A stretch of DNA of 6,515 nt, taken from contig JASLBX010000225.1 in NCBI GenBank assembly GCA_030146385.1, positions 1 to 6,515 on the forward strand, written 5' to 3'. The notes under the pieces were generated by a model. It saw only the letters and a list, made by a program, of their open reading frames with translations, ran no database searches and was not told the origin of the DNA. This DNA is from Jiangellaceae bacterium (GTDB lineage: Bacteria > Actinomycetota > Actinomycetes > Jiangellales > Jiangellaceae). The position numbers and the translations under genes are program-made. Below, one piece after another: positions 1 through 5,488 of the stretch (position 1 is its first letter; every line of letters begins with the position of its first letter).

Positions 1-1
1 C

Positions 2-739
2 AAGGGTGTGCCGCATCACCTGCTCGACATCCTCGACGTCACCGAACCGGCGACGGTGGCCGAGTTCCAGCAGCTCGCCAGGTCGGTGATCAGCGAGTGT
101 GTGGCGCGGGACGTCCCGCCGATTCTCGTCGGTGGCAGCGCGCTGTACGTCCGGGCCGTGCTCGACCGGTTCGAGTTTCCGGGCACGGACCTAGGGGTGC
201 GGGCCAGGCTGGAATCGGAGCTGACCGCCATCGGCCCGGCTGCGCTCTACGATCGGCTCAAGGAGCGTGACCCCGCCGCCGCGGCCGCAATCCTTCCCAC
301 CAACGGCCGGCGGATCGTGCGCGCTCTGGAGGTCATCGAGCTCACCGGACGTCCATACACAGCGTCGCTGCCTGCCAAGGAGTACGCGCACGACGACGTG
401 GTGCAGATCGGCCTCGACGTGCCGCGCGATGAGCTGGACGCGCGGATCGCCGCCCGGGTCGATCGGATGTGGTCCGGCGGCTTCGTCGACGAGGTGCGAC
501 GGCTGGAAGCACAAGGGCTCCGCGCGGGACGGACAGCCAGTCGCGCACTCGGATACGCGCAGGTGCTCCGTTACCTGGCAGGGGAGTGGACGGAGGAGCA
601 CGCCAAGGCCGAGACGGTAAGAGCCACCCGGCGCTTCGCGCGGCGGCAGGACTCGTGGTTCCGCAAGGACGATCGGATCCGGTGGCTGCCGTACGACGAT
701 CCGAATCTCCTTCCTCAGGCGGTTGCGCTGGTCCGGTGA
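2..739 (+). CDS. miaA: tRNA dimethylallyltransferase MiaA, 5'-truncated by window edge
   Basis: MiaA transfers a dimethylallyl group to N6 of adenosine 37 in tRNAs that read codons starting with U, the first step towards i6A/ms2i6A; it acts in the cytoplasm. The frame is open to the left edge, so the N-terminal P-loop part is outside the window, and the GTG at 8 is an internal valine (context KGVPHHLLDILDV), not a start. About 245 residues remain of a family usually near 300. Visible family motifs are PHHLLD at the left end, VGGSALYVRAVL (bases 128-163), NGRRIVRALEV (bases 302-334), GYAQVLRYLAGEW (bases 551-589) and the basic tail TRRFARRQDSWFRKDDRI (bases 626-679). These match the tRNA-binding and prenyl-transfer core of MiaA. 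The gene ends with TGA at 737-739, 22 bases before dapF, so co-transcription with dapF is likely. I see no frameshift or oddity. Confidence 0.96.
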   Translation, partial: KGVPHHLLDILDVTEPATVAEFQQLARSVISECVARDVPPILVGGSALYVRAVLDRFEFPGTDLGVRARLESELTAIGPAALYDRLKERDPAAAAAILPTNGRRIVRALEVIELTGRPYTASLPAKEYAHDDVVQIGLDVPRDELDARIAARVDRMWSGGFVDEVRRLEAQGLRAGRTASRALGYAQVLRYLAGEWTEEHAKAETVRATRRFARRQDSWFRKDDRIRWLPYDDPNLLPQAVALVR

Positions 740-761
740 ACAAGGCTTACGATCGTCGCCC

Positions 762-1607
762 GTGACTACATTCCGCTTCGTCAAGGGCCACGGGACCGAG
801 AACGACTTCGTACTTCTGCCCGACCCGGACGGGACGGCATACCCGGCCCTGAGCGCGGAGGCGGTTCGCCGACTGACCGACCGCTATGCGGGCATCGGAG
901 CGGACGGCGTGATCAGGGTGGTTCGGAGCGAATTCGTGGAAGAGGCAAAGCCCGTCGCCGAGGACGCCGAATGGTTCATGGACTACCGCAACGCCGACGG
1001 GTCGGTGGCCGAGATGTGCGGCAACGGCGTGCGAGTCATGGCCCGGTACCTCTGGGAGTCGGGTCTGGTCCAGTCGCCGCTGCTCCCGGTGGCGACGCGC
1101 GGGGGAGTCCGGACCGTTCATGCCGAGCGCTCCGGCACGATCACGGTCGAGATGGGGACGGCGAAACCCGCGCCGAGCCGGGTGCAGTCGTTCGTCCGTA
1201 TCGACGACCGGCAGTGGCCGGCGATGCCGGTATCGGTGCCGAATCCCCACGCTGTCGTGTTCGTGAAGGATCTGGACGAGCCGGGGCGCCTGGCCGACCC
1301 GCCGACGCTGAAGCCGTCCTCGGTGTTCCCTGACGGCGCGAACGTGGAGTTCGTCGTCGCTCGCGGCGACCGGCACATCGCGATGCGGGTGTGGGAGCGA
1401 GGCGTCGGCGAGACCCGCTCCTGCGGCACCGGGGTGTGCGCCGCGGCGTGGGCCGCTATGCGCCGCGACGGCGTCGGCCGGGGTCAGACCTACAGGGTGG
1501 ACGTCCCGGGCGGAACCCTGGAGGTCGCCGAGCGCCCGGACGGAGTGCTCCTGCTCACCGGTCCAGCAGTGCTTGGGCTATCGGGGACCGTGGAAATCAG
1601 CGACTGA
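762..1607 (+). CDS. dapF: diaminopimelate epimerase DapF
   Basis: DapF converts LL-diaminopimelate to meso-diaminopimelate, the last step before lysine and the peptidoglycan cross-linking residue; it is a cytosolic, cofactor-independent two-cysteine racemase. The 281-residue product is normal for the family. Both catalytic cysteines are present: Cys86 in EMCGNGVR and Cys221 in RSCGTGVCAAAW. Other family marks are KGHGTENDF at 8-16, the FMDYRNADGS segment at 72-81, NPHAVVFV at 161-168 and GANVEFV at 192-198. I chose the GTG at 762 because the conserved domain starts almost at once (TTFRFVKGHGTENDF); an upstream TTG at 723 in the same frame would add 13 unconserved residues and overlap miaA. 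No good Shine-Dalgarno sequence precedes 762 (an AAGG lies about 16 bases away), so translation may depend on coupling with miaA. A CRP-like palindrome begins two bases past the stop. Confidence 0.97.
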   Translation: MTTFRFVKGHGTENDFVLLPDPDGTAYPALSAEAVRRLTDRYAGIGADGVIRVVRSEFVEEAKPVAEDAEWFMDYRNADGSVAEMCGNGVRVMARYLWESGLVQSPLLPVATRGGVRTVHAERSGTITVEMGTAKPAPSRVQSFVRIDDRQWPAMPVSVPNPHAVVFVKDLDEPGRLADPPTLKPSSVFPDGANVEFVVARGDRHIAMRVWERGVGETRSCGTGVCAAAWAAMRRDGVGRGQTYRVDVPGGTLEVAERPDGVLLLTGPAVLGLSGTVEISD

Positions 1608-1608
1608 A

Positions 1609-1624
1609 TGTGACGTAGGTCACT
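1609..1624. promoter_or_regulatory. CRP/GlxR-type operator palindrome
   Basis: TGTGA-N6-TCACT matches the classical CRP-family site TGTGA-N6-TCACA at nine of ten half-site positions; the inner GTGAC/GTCAC arms pair perfectly around four bases. Actinobacterial CRP relatives (GlxR in Corynebacterium, Rv3676 in Mycobacterium) use the same half-sites. It sits directly after the dapF stop and about 50 bases upstream of the small ORF at 1674, a suitable place for controlling that ORF. No clear -10/-35 pair is visible between them. The alternative is a short hairpin after dapF, but five-base arms with no T-run would make a poor terminator. Confidence 0.4.
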
Positions 1625-1662
1625 GCATCTTCGCGGGGGATCGGCGCGTCCTACCTAGTAAC

Positions 1663-1670
1663 AGGGAGGG
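1663..1670 (+). promoter_or_regulatory. Shine-Dalgarno sequence of the small ORF
   Basis: AGGGAGGG includes a core GGAGG (1665-1669) and ends three bases before the ATG at 1674. The core-to-ATG spacing of four bases is slightly short but workable. It is the strongest Shine-Dalgarno match in front of any start in this window and the main support for the small ORF being translated. Confidence 0.55.
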
Positions 1671-1673
1671 CGC

Positions 1674-1841
1674 ATGAGCGGACCTGATCGTCGGCGGCGC
1701 GAAGCGGTGCTGCACGAAGTCGCGCTGCGCAGCCGCCGCCGGGCGCAGAGCCAGTTCGCACGGCGAGCTGCGTCGATGCGTGCAGCGGCAGCGCTTCGCC
1801 TTGCCGCATCGGCCACACAGAGCACTCGCACCTCGGCGTGA
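1674..1841 (+). CDS. small arginine-rich protein, 55 residues, function unknown
   Basis: I do not recognise this protein. The ATG follows a strong Shine-Dalgarno sequence, and the frame runs 55 codons to TGA at 1839-1841. The product is very basic: 13 arginines and one histidine against three acidic residues, no lysine and no cysteine. It opens with MSGPDRRRREAV, has a second basic cluster at 19-23 (RSRRR) and a third at 30-31, then an alanine-rich stretch (37-45) and a Ser/Thr/Ala tail. There is no membrane segment or signal peptide. Third codon positions are about 70% G or C by hand count, so codon use is only moderately typical. The composition would suit binding to nucleic acid or ribosomes, but that is inference. 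It lies between dapF and hflX on the same strand, behind a CRP-like site. Chance opening of a GC-rich gap is the alternative. Confidence 0.5.
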   Translation: MSGPDRRRREAVLHEVALRSRRRAQSQFARRAASMRAAAALRLAASATQSTRTSA

Positions 1842-1903
1842 GCCGTGTGCGCCGGCCGAGTGGTCGGAGCGGCTACGCGCGCGATTAAGCAGATGCCAAG
1901 GCG

Positions 1904-1921
1904 GCGTGCGGCATGCCACGC
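1904..1921 (+). repeat. short inverted repeat in the hflX upstream gap
   Basis: GCGTG (1904-1908) and CACGC (1917-1921) pair across an eight-base loop that contains the self-complementary GGCATGCC. The stem is short and is not followed by a T-run, so it would be a weak terminator at best for the small ORF; it could also be an operator. The rest of 1842-1969 holds only the promoter-like element reported separately. Confidence 0.25.
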
Positions 1922-1930
1922 TTGAAGGGC

Positions 1931-1957
1931 GGGAACACTTAAGCCACCATCGGTGTT
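1931..1957 (+). promoter_or_regulatory. ECF-sigma-like promoter for hflX (SigR/SigH type)
   Basis: The sequence reads GGGAAC (1931-1936), then exactly 18 bases, then GTT (1955-1957) followed by G. Established actinobacterial thiol- and heat-stress ECF sigma factors (Streptomyces SigR, mycobacterial SigH) recognise GGAAT/C, a spacer near 18, and GTT. The element lies immediately upstream of hflX, and a start of transcription 7-10 bases past GTT would fall at about 1964-1967, only a few bases before the ATG at 1970. That agrees with the badly spaced AGGAG there, which ends one base before the ATG and is unlikely to work as a Shine-Dalgarno site. Sigma assignment is inference. Confidence 0.45.
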
Positions 1958-1969
1958 GAAAGCAGGAGC

Positions 1970-3427
1970 ATGACAGCAGAGCCACGCCACACATACGATC
2001 CCTATCTAGTCGATCACTCGGCTTCGGGCGTCCCTTCAACCGACGACCGGCTCACCACGGGTGAGTTCGACCTTGCCGAGCGCCAGTCGTTGCGGCGAGT
2101 CGCCGGGCTGTCGACCGAGCTCCAGGACATCACCGAGGTCGAGTACCGCCAGCTGCGCTTCGAGCGCGTCGTGCTGGTCGGTGTCTGGACCGACGGCTCC
2201 TCCGAGGGTGCGGAAAACTCCCTGACCGAGCTGGCGGCGCTCACCGAGACGGCGGGTGCTCAGGTGCTGGCCGGCCTTATCCAGCGGCGGACGAAGCCGG
2301 ATCCGGCCACGTTCATCGGGTCCGGCAAGGTCACCGAGTTGCGAGAGGTGGTCCTGTCGTCCGGCGCCGACACGGTGATCTGCGACGGCGAGCTGTCGGC
2401 CGCCCAGCTGCGCAACCTCGAGGACACGGTCAAGGTCAAGGTGGTCGACCGCACCGCCCTGATCCTCGACATCTTCGCCCAGCACGCGAAGAGCAAGGAA
2501 GGTAAGGCGCAGGTCGAGCTGGCTCAACTGGAGTACCTTGCGCAGCGGCTTCGCGGTTGGGGTGGTGCGCTGTCCCGCCAGGCCGGTGGTCGCGCCGGTG
2601 GTGTTGGCGGTGGTGTCGGTACCCGTGGTCCCGGTGAGACGAAGCTCGAGACCGACCGGCGGCGGGTCCGTACCCGGATGGCCAAGCTCCGCCGCGAGCT
2701 CGCCGGCATGAAGACGGCCCGCGAGACGAAGAAGGCCGAGCGGCGGCGCCGTTCGGTGCCCGCGGTCGCCATCGCGGGGTACACGAACGCCGGCAAGTCT
2801 TCGCTGCTGAACCGCCTGACCGAGGCCGGTGTGCTGGTCGAGGACGCGTTGTTCGCCACCCTCGACCCGACCGTGCGCAGGGCACGCACGTCCGACGGGC
2901 GGGAGTTCACGCTCGCCGACACCGTTGGGTTCGTCCGGCACCTTCCGCACGAGCTGGTGGAGGCGTTCCGGTCCACGCTTGAAGAGGTGGCGGAGGCCGA
3001 CCTGGTCCTGCACGTCGTCGACGGGTCGCACCCCGACCCGGAGGGCCAGCTGGCTACGGTGCGCGCGGTTCTTGCCGATGTGGATGCGGCGGATGTCCCC
3101 GAGATCGTCGTGATCAACAAGATCGACGCAGCCGACAACGCGACGGTCGCGCGGTTGCTGCGGGCCGAACCGCACGCCGTGCCGGTCTCCGCTCGCACCG
3201 GTGAGGGGATCGACAAGCTGCAGGCGCTGCTCGAAAGCGAGCTACCCAAGCCGCCGGTCGAGATCGAGGCGCTCGTGCCGTACGACCGCGGCGAACTCGT
3301 GTCGCGGGTCCACCGCTCCGGCGAGGTGCTCTCGATCGAGCACGAGACCGCAGGTACACGGGTGCACGCCCGGGTGTCCGAAGGGCTGGCAGCAGCACTC
3401 TCGCCGTACGCCGCGACGATGAGGTGA
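1970..3427 (+). CDS. hflX: ribosome-associated GTPase HflX
   Basis: HflX is a translational GTPase of the Obg-HflX superfamily that binds the 50S subunit and splits stalled 70S ribosomes, notably after heat or antibiotic stress. The 485-residue product has the expected order: an N-terminal HflX domain (about 60-190, with the FIGSGKV motif at 115-121), a glycine-rich linker and GTRGPGETKLETDRRR (217-232), a charged helical stretch to about 261, then the G domain with G1 GYTNAGKS (270-277), the switch I region TLDPTVRR (297-304), G3 DTVGF (317-321), G4 NKID (383-386) and G5 SA (407-408). A C-terminal domain follows. ATG 1970 is the only usable start: TAA at 1940 closes the frame upstream, and later starts would cut conserved residues (GEFDLAERQSLRRVAGLSTE, 31-50). 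AGGAG lies one base before it, too close for normal use; see the promoter entry. The gene ends 60 bases from the convergent peptidase gene. Confidence 0.97.
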   Translation: MTAEPRHTYDPYLVDHSASGVPSTDDRLTTGEFDLAERQSLRRVAGLSTELQDITEVEYRQLRFERVVLVGVWTDGSSEGAENSLTELAALTETAGAQVLAGLIQRRTKPDPATFIGSGKVTELREVVLSSGADTVICDGELSAAQLRNLEDTVKVKVVDRTALILDIFAQHAKSKEGKAQVELAQLEYLAQRLRGWGGALSRQAGGRAGGVGGGVGTRGPGETKLETDRRRVRTRMAKLRRELAGMKTARETKKAERRRRSVPAVAIAGYTNAGKSSLLNRLTEAGVLVEDALFATLDPTVRRARTSDGREFTLADTVGFVRHLPHELVEAFRSTLEEVAEADLVLHVVDGSHPDPEGQLATVRAVLADVDAADVPEIVVINKIDAADNATVARLLRAEPHAVPVSARTGEGIDKLQALLESELPKPPVEIEALVPYDRGELVSRVHRSGEVLSIEHETAGTRVHARVSEGLAAALSPYAATMR

Positions 3428-3487
3428 GCTGCTGCGGCGCCTAGCCAGGGTGCGGGTGTGGCGTCGATCAGGTGACTAACAGGAGGG

Positions 3488-5344
3488 TCAGGCGGGCTCG
3501 GGCTGTTGTTCGCGGCCGCCGAGGTGAGTCGCCAGGAAGTTCTCGACCGCCGCGTAGAAGCGCTCACGGTTCTCCGGCTTGGCGAGGCCGTGGCCCTCGT
3601 CCTCGAACAGCAGGTACTCGTGGTCGATGCCCTTCTCCTTCAGGGCGCCGACGATCTGCTCGGCCTCGGCGACCTTGACCCGCGGATCGTTCTTGCCCTG
3701 CGCGACGAGCACGGGAATGCGGATGTCGTCCACCCGCGACAACGGCGAGCGCTCCCAGAGCATGTCGCGCTCGGTGTCGGGGTTGCCGACCTTGGCGTGC
3801 ATGAACGCGATCATCGGCTTCCAATACTCCGGTACCGAGTTCAGCAGCGTCAGCAGGTTGGACGGACCGACCATGTCGACCGCGCAGCGGAACGCGTCCG
3901 GCGTGAAGGCCGCACCGGCCAGCGCGGCGTAGCCGCCGTACGACCCGCCGTAGATCCCGACCCGGCCACGATCGATCCAGCCCTGGCCCGCGCAGTACTC
4001 GACCGCGTCGATGAGGTCCGTGTGCATCGCCCGGCCCCACTGCTTGTCGCCGGCGTTGCCGAACGCCTTGCCGTATCCGGTGGAACCGCGGTAGTTGACC
4101 TGGATGCACGCGTATCCCCGGTTGGCCAGCCACTGCGCCTCCGGGTCGTAACCCCACGTGTCGCGGACCCACGGCCCGCCGTGCACGTTGAGCACGGCCG
4201 GCAGACCGGCCCGCTCGACCTTAGGCGGGAACGTGACGTACCCGTGAATGGTCAGGCCGTCGCGCGCGGTGAACGTGAACGGTTCCATCGGCGCGAGGTG
4301 GTACTCGTCCAGCGCGGGCTTGTGTGAGAACAGGAAGGTCAGCTCGCCCGAGTCGCGTTCGTACACGTAATAGTGCACAGCGTCGTCGGCAGGCATGTCG
4401 CTGAGCAGCCACCGCCGGTCGTCGCGCACCGGCCGGGAGATGCTGACCTCACCGCGCAGCCGGCCGCGGAGCGCATCGATCTCGGCACCGATCTCGGAGT
4501 CGAGGTGGACCCACTCCTCGCGGTCCTTGAGGAAGATCACGGACTGTGGCATCAGCGTCTCCGGATCGGTGAGCACGCCGCCGATGTCATACTCGGGATC
4601 TTCGGCCAGCACGATCTCCTCGCCCGTGGCCAGGTCGACCTGGATGAGACGGGCGGCGTTGACACCGACGCTCGACCGCAGGTACACCGTCCTGCCGTCC
4701 CTGCTGAAGCCGGACAGGTCAGTAGATGCCACGTCCTCCGGCGCAATCTCGAGCCACGGCTGGTCGGTCCCACTCTCCGGGTCACGCAGAAACACGACCG
4801 CGCCGCCGTCCTCGGTCATGGTCATTCCACCACGGATCTTCAAGTCCGGATCGATGAGCCAGCCGGCGTATCCGGGATTGGTCTCGATCTTGGTGAAGTC
4901 TTCCGATGCGAGGTCGAGCCGGTACACGTCGTGCAGAGCCGGGTTGTCGGCGTTGAGGCCGACCAGCATCGTGGTCGGGTTCCAGCGGTTGTGCGCCAGC
5001 ACCTGGGCATGGACACCCTCGCCGGGAGTCACCAGCCGGCCCTGCCCGCTGGCCAGATCGAGTGCGTAGAGCCGCCAGTCCTCGTTACCGTCGGTGTCCT
5101 GCAGATACACGAGCGTCTTGTCGTCGTGGCAGAACGCGAACGTCCGGACTCCGCGGCCGCGGTCATGGGTGACCGGCTTCGCGGCGGCAAGGTCATCCGC
5201 CGGGCCGACCCAAACATTGAGCACGTCGTCCTCGGGCGCGACGAACCCCAGCCGGGTCCCGTCGGGCGACAGGGTAGGGGCAACTCGTTCCGGGTTGCCG
5301 AACAGAACATCGCGGGGAATCAGGGGGACGGCGTCATAAGTCAC
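3488..5344 (-). CDS. S9 family prolyl-oligopeptidase-like serine peptidase
   Basis: This is a serine peptidase of family S9 (acylaminoacyl-peptidase/dipeptidyl-peptidase type), expected to hydrolyse short peptides in the cytosol; no signal peptide or membrane segment is visible. The 618 residues split into an N-terminal beta-propeller (about 15-350, with PD40-like repeats such as PTLSPDGTRLGFV at 23-35) and a C-terminal alpha/beta-hydrolase domain. The catalytic set is complete: nucleophile Ser468 in GIYGGSYGG, Asp553 in QGKNDPRV and His585 in DEGHGLAKPENR, with the oxyanion segment HGGPW at 388-392 and NYRGSTGYGK at 417-426. The GTG at 5344 is chosen because LIPRDVLFGNPER, typical of the family start, begins eight residues in. 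The frame stays open upstream, antisense to the helicase gene, without another start near by. No Shine-Dalgarno sequence precedes the GTG. Exact substrate preference cannot be read from sequence. Confidence 0.93.
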   Translation of the reverse strand: MTYDAVPLIPRDVLFGNPERVAPTLSPDGTRLGFVAPEDDVLNVWVGPADDLAAAKPVTHDRGRGVRTFAFCHDDKTLVYLQDTDGNEDWRLYALDLASGQGRLVTPGEGVHAQVLAHNRWNPTTMLVGLNADNPALHDVYRLDLASEDFTKIETNPGYAGWLIDPDLKIRGGMTMTEDGGAVVFLRDPESGTDQPWLEIAPEDVASTDLSGFSRDGRTVYLRSSVGVNAARLIQVDLATGEEIVLAEDPEYDIGGVLTDPETLMPQSVIFLKDREEWVHLDSEIGAEIDALRGRLRGEVSISRPVRDDRRWLLSDMPADDAVHYYVYERDSGELTFLFSHKPALDEYHLAPMEPFTFTARDGLTIHGYVTFPPKVERAGLPAVLNVHGGPWVRDTWGYDPEAQWLANRGYACIQVNYRGSTGYGKAFGNAGDKQWGRAMHTDLIDAVEYCAGQGWIDRGRVGIYGGSYGGYAALAGAAFTPDAFRCAVDMVGPSNLLTLLNSVPEYWKPMIAFMHAKVGNPDTERDMLWERSPLSRVDDIRIPVLVAQGKNDPRVKVAEAEQIVGALKEKGIDHEYLLFEDEGHGLAKPENRERFYAAVENFLATHLGGREQQPEPA

Positions 5345-5351
5345 GCAGTCG

Positions 5352-5382
5352 ATTTCATCATGGGACGTCCGTGTTGTGTCGA
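5352..5382 (-). promoter_or_regulatory. possible promoter of the S9 peptidase gene
   Basis: On the minus strand TCGACA (5382-5377; five of six against TTGACA) is followed after 19 bases by TGAAAT (5357-5352; four of six against TATAAT). Seven bases then lead to the GTG at 5344, so transcription could begin at or very near the start codon. The spacer is longer than ideal, which lowers confidence. Confidence 0.25.
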
Positions 5383-5398
5383 GTGGTTCGACTCCGCT
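5378..5398 (+). repeat. inverted repeat resembling a tRNA T-arm
   Basis: Two alternative hairpins share this stretch. GTCGA (5378-5382) pairs perfectly with TCGAC (5388-5392) across five bases. Alternatively AGTGG (5382-5386) and CCGCT (5394-5398) close the seven-base loop TTCGACT, with one G-T pair, which is the shape of a tRNA T-arm. No complete tRNA can be built around it. It is best read as part of the cluster of inverted repeats in this gap. Confidence 0.35.
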
Positions 5399-5403
5399 TG
5401 CCG

Positions 5404-5421
5404 CGAACAGGCGGCTGTTGG
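5404..5421. repeat. inverted repeat, 7-base arms with one mismatch, 4-base loop
   Basis: CGAACAG (5404-5410) and CTGTTGG (5415-5421) are complementary except for one position, around GCGG. The inner AACAG/CTGTT arms are perfect. The right end abuts the next, longer inverted repeat, and the two share the octamer CAGGCGGC 19 bases apart (5408 and 5427). The spacing between AAC and GTT is eight, not four, so it is not a LexA box. Confidence 0.5.
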
Positions 5422-5446
5422 ATCCGCAGGCGGCACGCCTGTGGAT
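5422..5446. repeat. 25-base hairpin/palindrome, 11-base arms
   Basis: ATCCGCAGGCG (5422-5432) pairs with CGCCTGTGGAT (5436-5446) around a three-base loop (GCA). Ten pairs are Watson-Crick and one (5426-5442) is G-T. This is the longest inverted repeat I found in the non-coding DNA. It is centred 54 bases before the helicase GTG and 90 before the peptidase GTG. No T-run follows on either strand, so it is not an intrinsic terminator; an operator for a dimeric regulator or a structured 5' leader are the likely readings. Confidence 0.65.
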
Positions 5447-5459
5447 GCGGCCTCGCATC
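5444..5459. repeat. inverted repeat, 6-base perfect arms
   Basis: GATGCG (5444-5449) and CGCATC (5454-5459) pair perfectly around GCCT. Its left arm overlaps the end of the 25-base hairpin by three bases, so the two structures would compete if formed in RNA. It covers the region where a -35 element for the helicase promoter would lie. Confidence 0.45.
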
Positions 5460-5475
5460 GCAACGGCAACCTGGA

Positions 5476-5488
5476 TAGCCTGCCATAG
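5476..5488 (+). promoter_or_regulatory. possible -10 element giving a leaderless helicase transcript
   Basis: TAGCCT (5476-5481) fits the actinobacterial -10 pattern TAnnnT. Six bases separate it from the GTG at 5488, so the first transcribed base could be the G of the start codon. No -35 hexamer is convincing. The lack of a Shine-Dalgarno sequence agrees with leaderless translation. Confidence 0.3.

Larger units (their letters stand above)
5345..5487. promoter_or_regulatory. divergent promoter region between peptidase and helicase genes
   Basis: These 143 bases separate two genes transcribed away from each other. Each starts with GTG and lacks a Shine-Dalgarno sequence, and each has a -10-like hexamer six or seven bases before the GTG. 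The middle (5378-5459) is a run of inverted repeats, listed separately. There is no LexA-type box (GAAC-N4-GTTC), although the helicase family is often linked to DNA damage responses. I see no coding potential of its own. Confidence 0.6.

Noticed and set aside
1842..1945. tRNA-Ser/Leu-like run (GCCGAGTGGTCGGAGCGGC) suggesting a D-arm upstream of hflX.
   Set aside because: No T-arm with GTTCRA, no matching acceptor strands and no anticodon arm follow at the right distances.
1953..1973. Six-codon frame GTG-TTG-AAA-GCA-GGA-GCA-TGA overlapping the hflX ATG by ATGA, like a coupled leader peptide.
   Set aside because: It has no Shine-Dalgarno sequence and would lie mostly upstream of the predicted transcription start; such short frames arise easily by chance.
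1620..2039. 139-codon minus-strand frame across the dapF-hflX gap.
   Set aside because: It overlaps the start of hflX and the better-supported plus-strand small ORF, and its translation is Cys/Trp/Arg/Ser-rich without a domain.
3428..3487. Search for a shared bidirectional terminator between convergent hflX and the peptidase gene.
   Set aside because: Only short self-complementary bits such as GGCGCC are present; no stem longer than a few pairs and no T-run on either strand.
5404..5421. LexA (SOS) box upstream of the helicase.
   Set aside because: The AAC and GTT halves are eight bases apart; the actinobacterial box needs GAAC-N4-GTTC.
4373..5488. 371-codon plus-strand open frame antisense to the peptidase.
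   Set aside because: It is a GC-bias shadow of a gene with a complete catalytic triad; its translation shows no recognisable domain. The same holds for the 273-codon plus-strand frame at 3506-4327 and the 379-codon minus frame across hflX.
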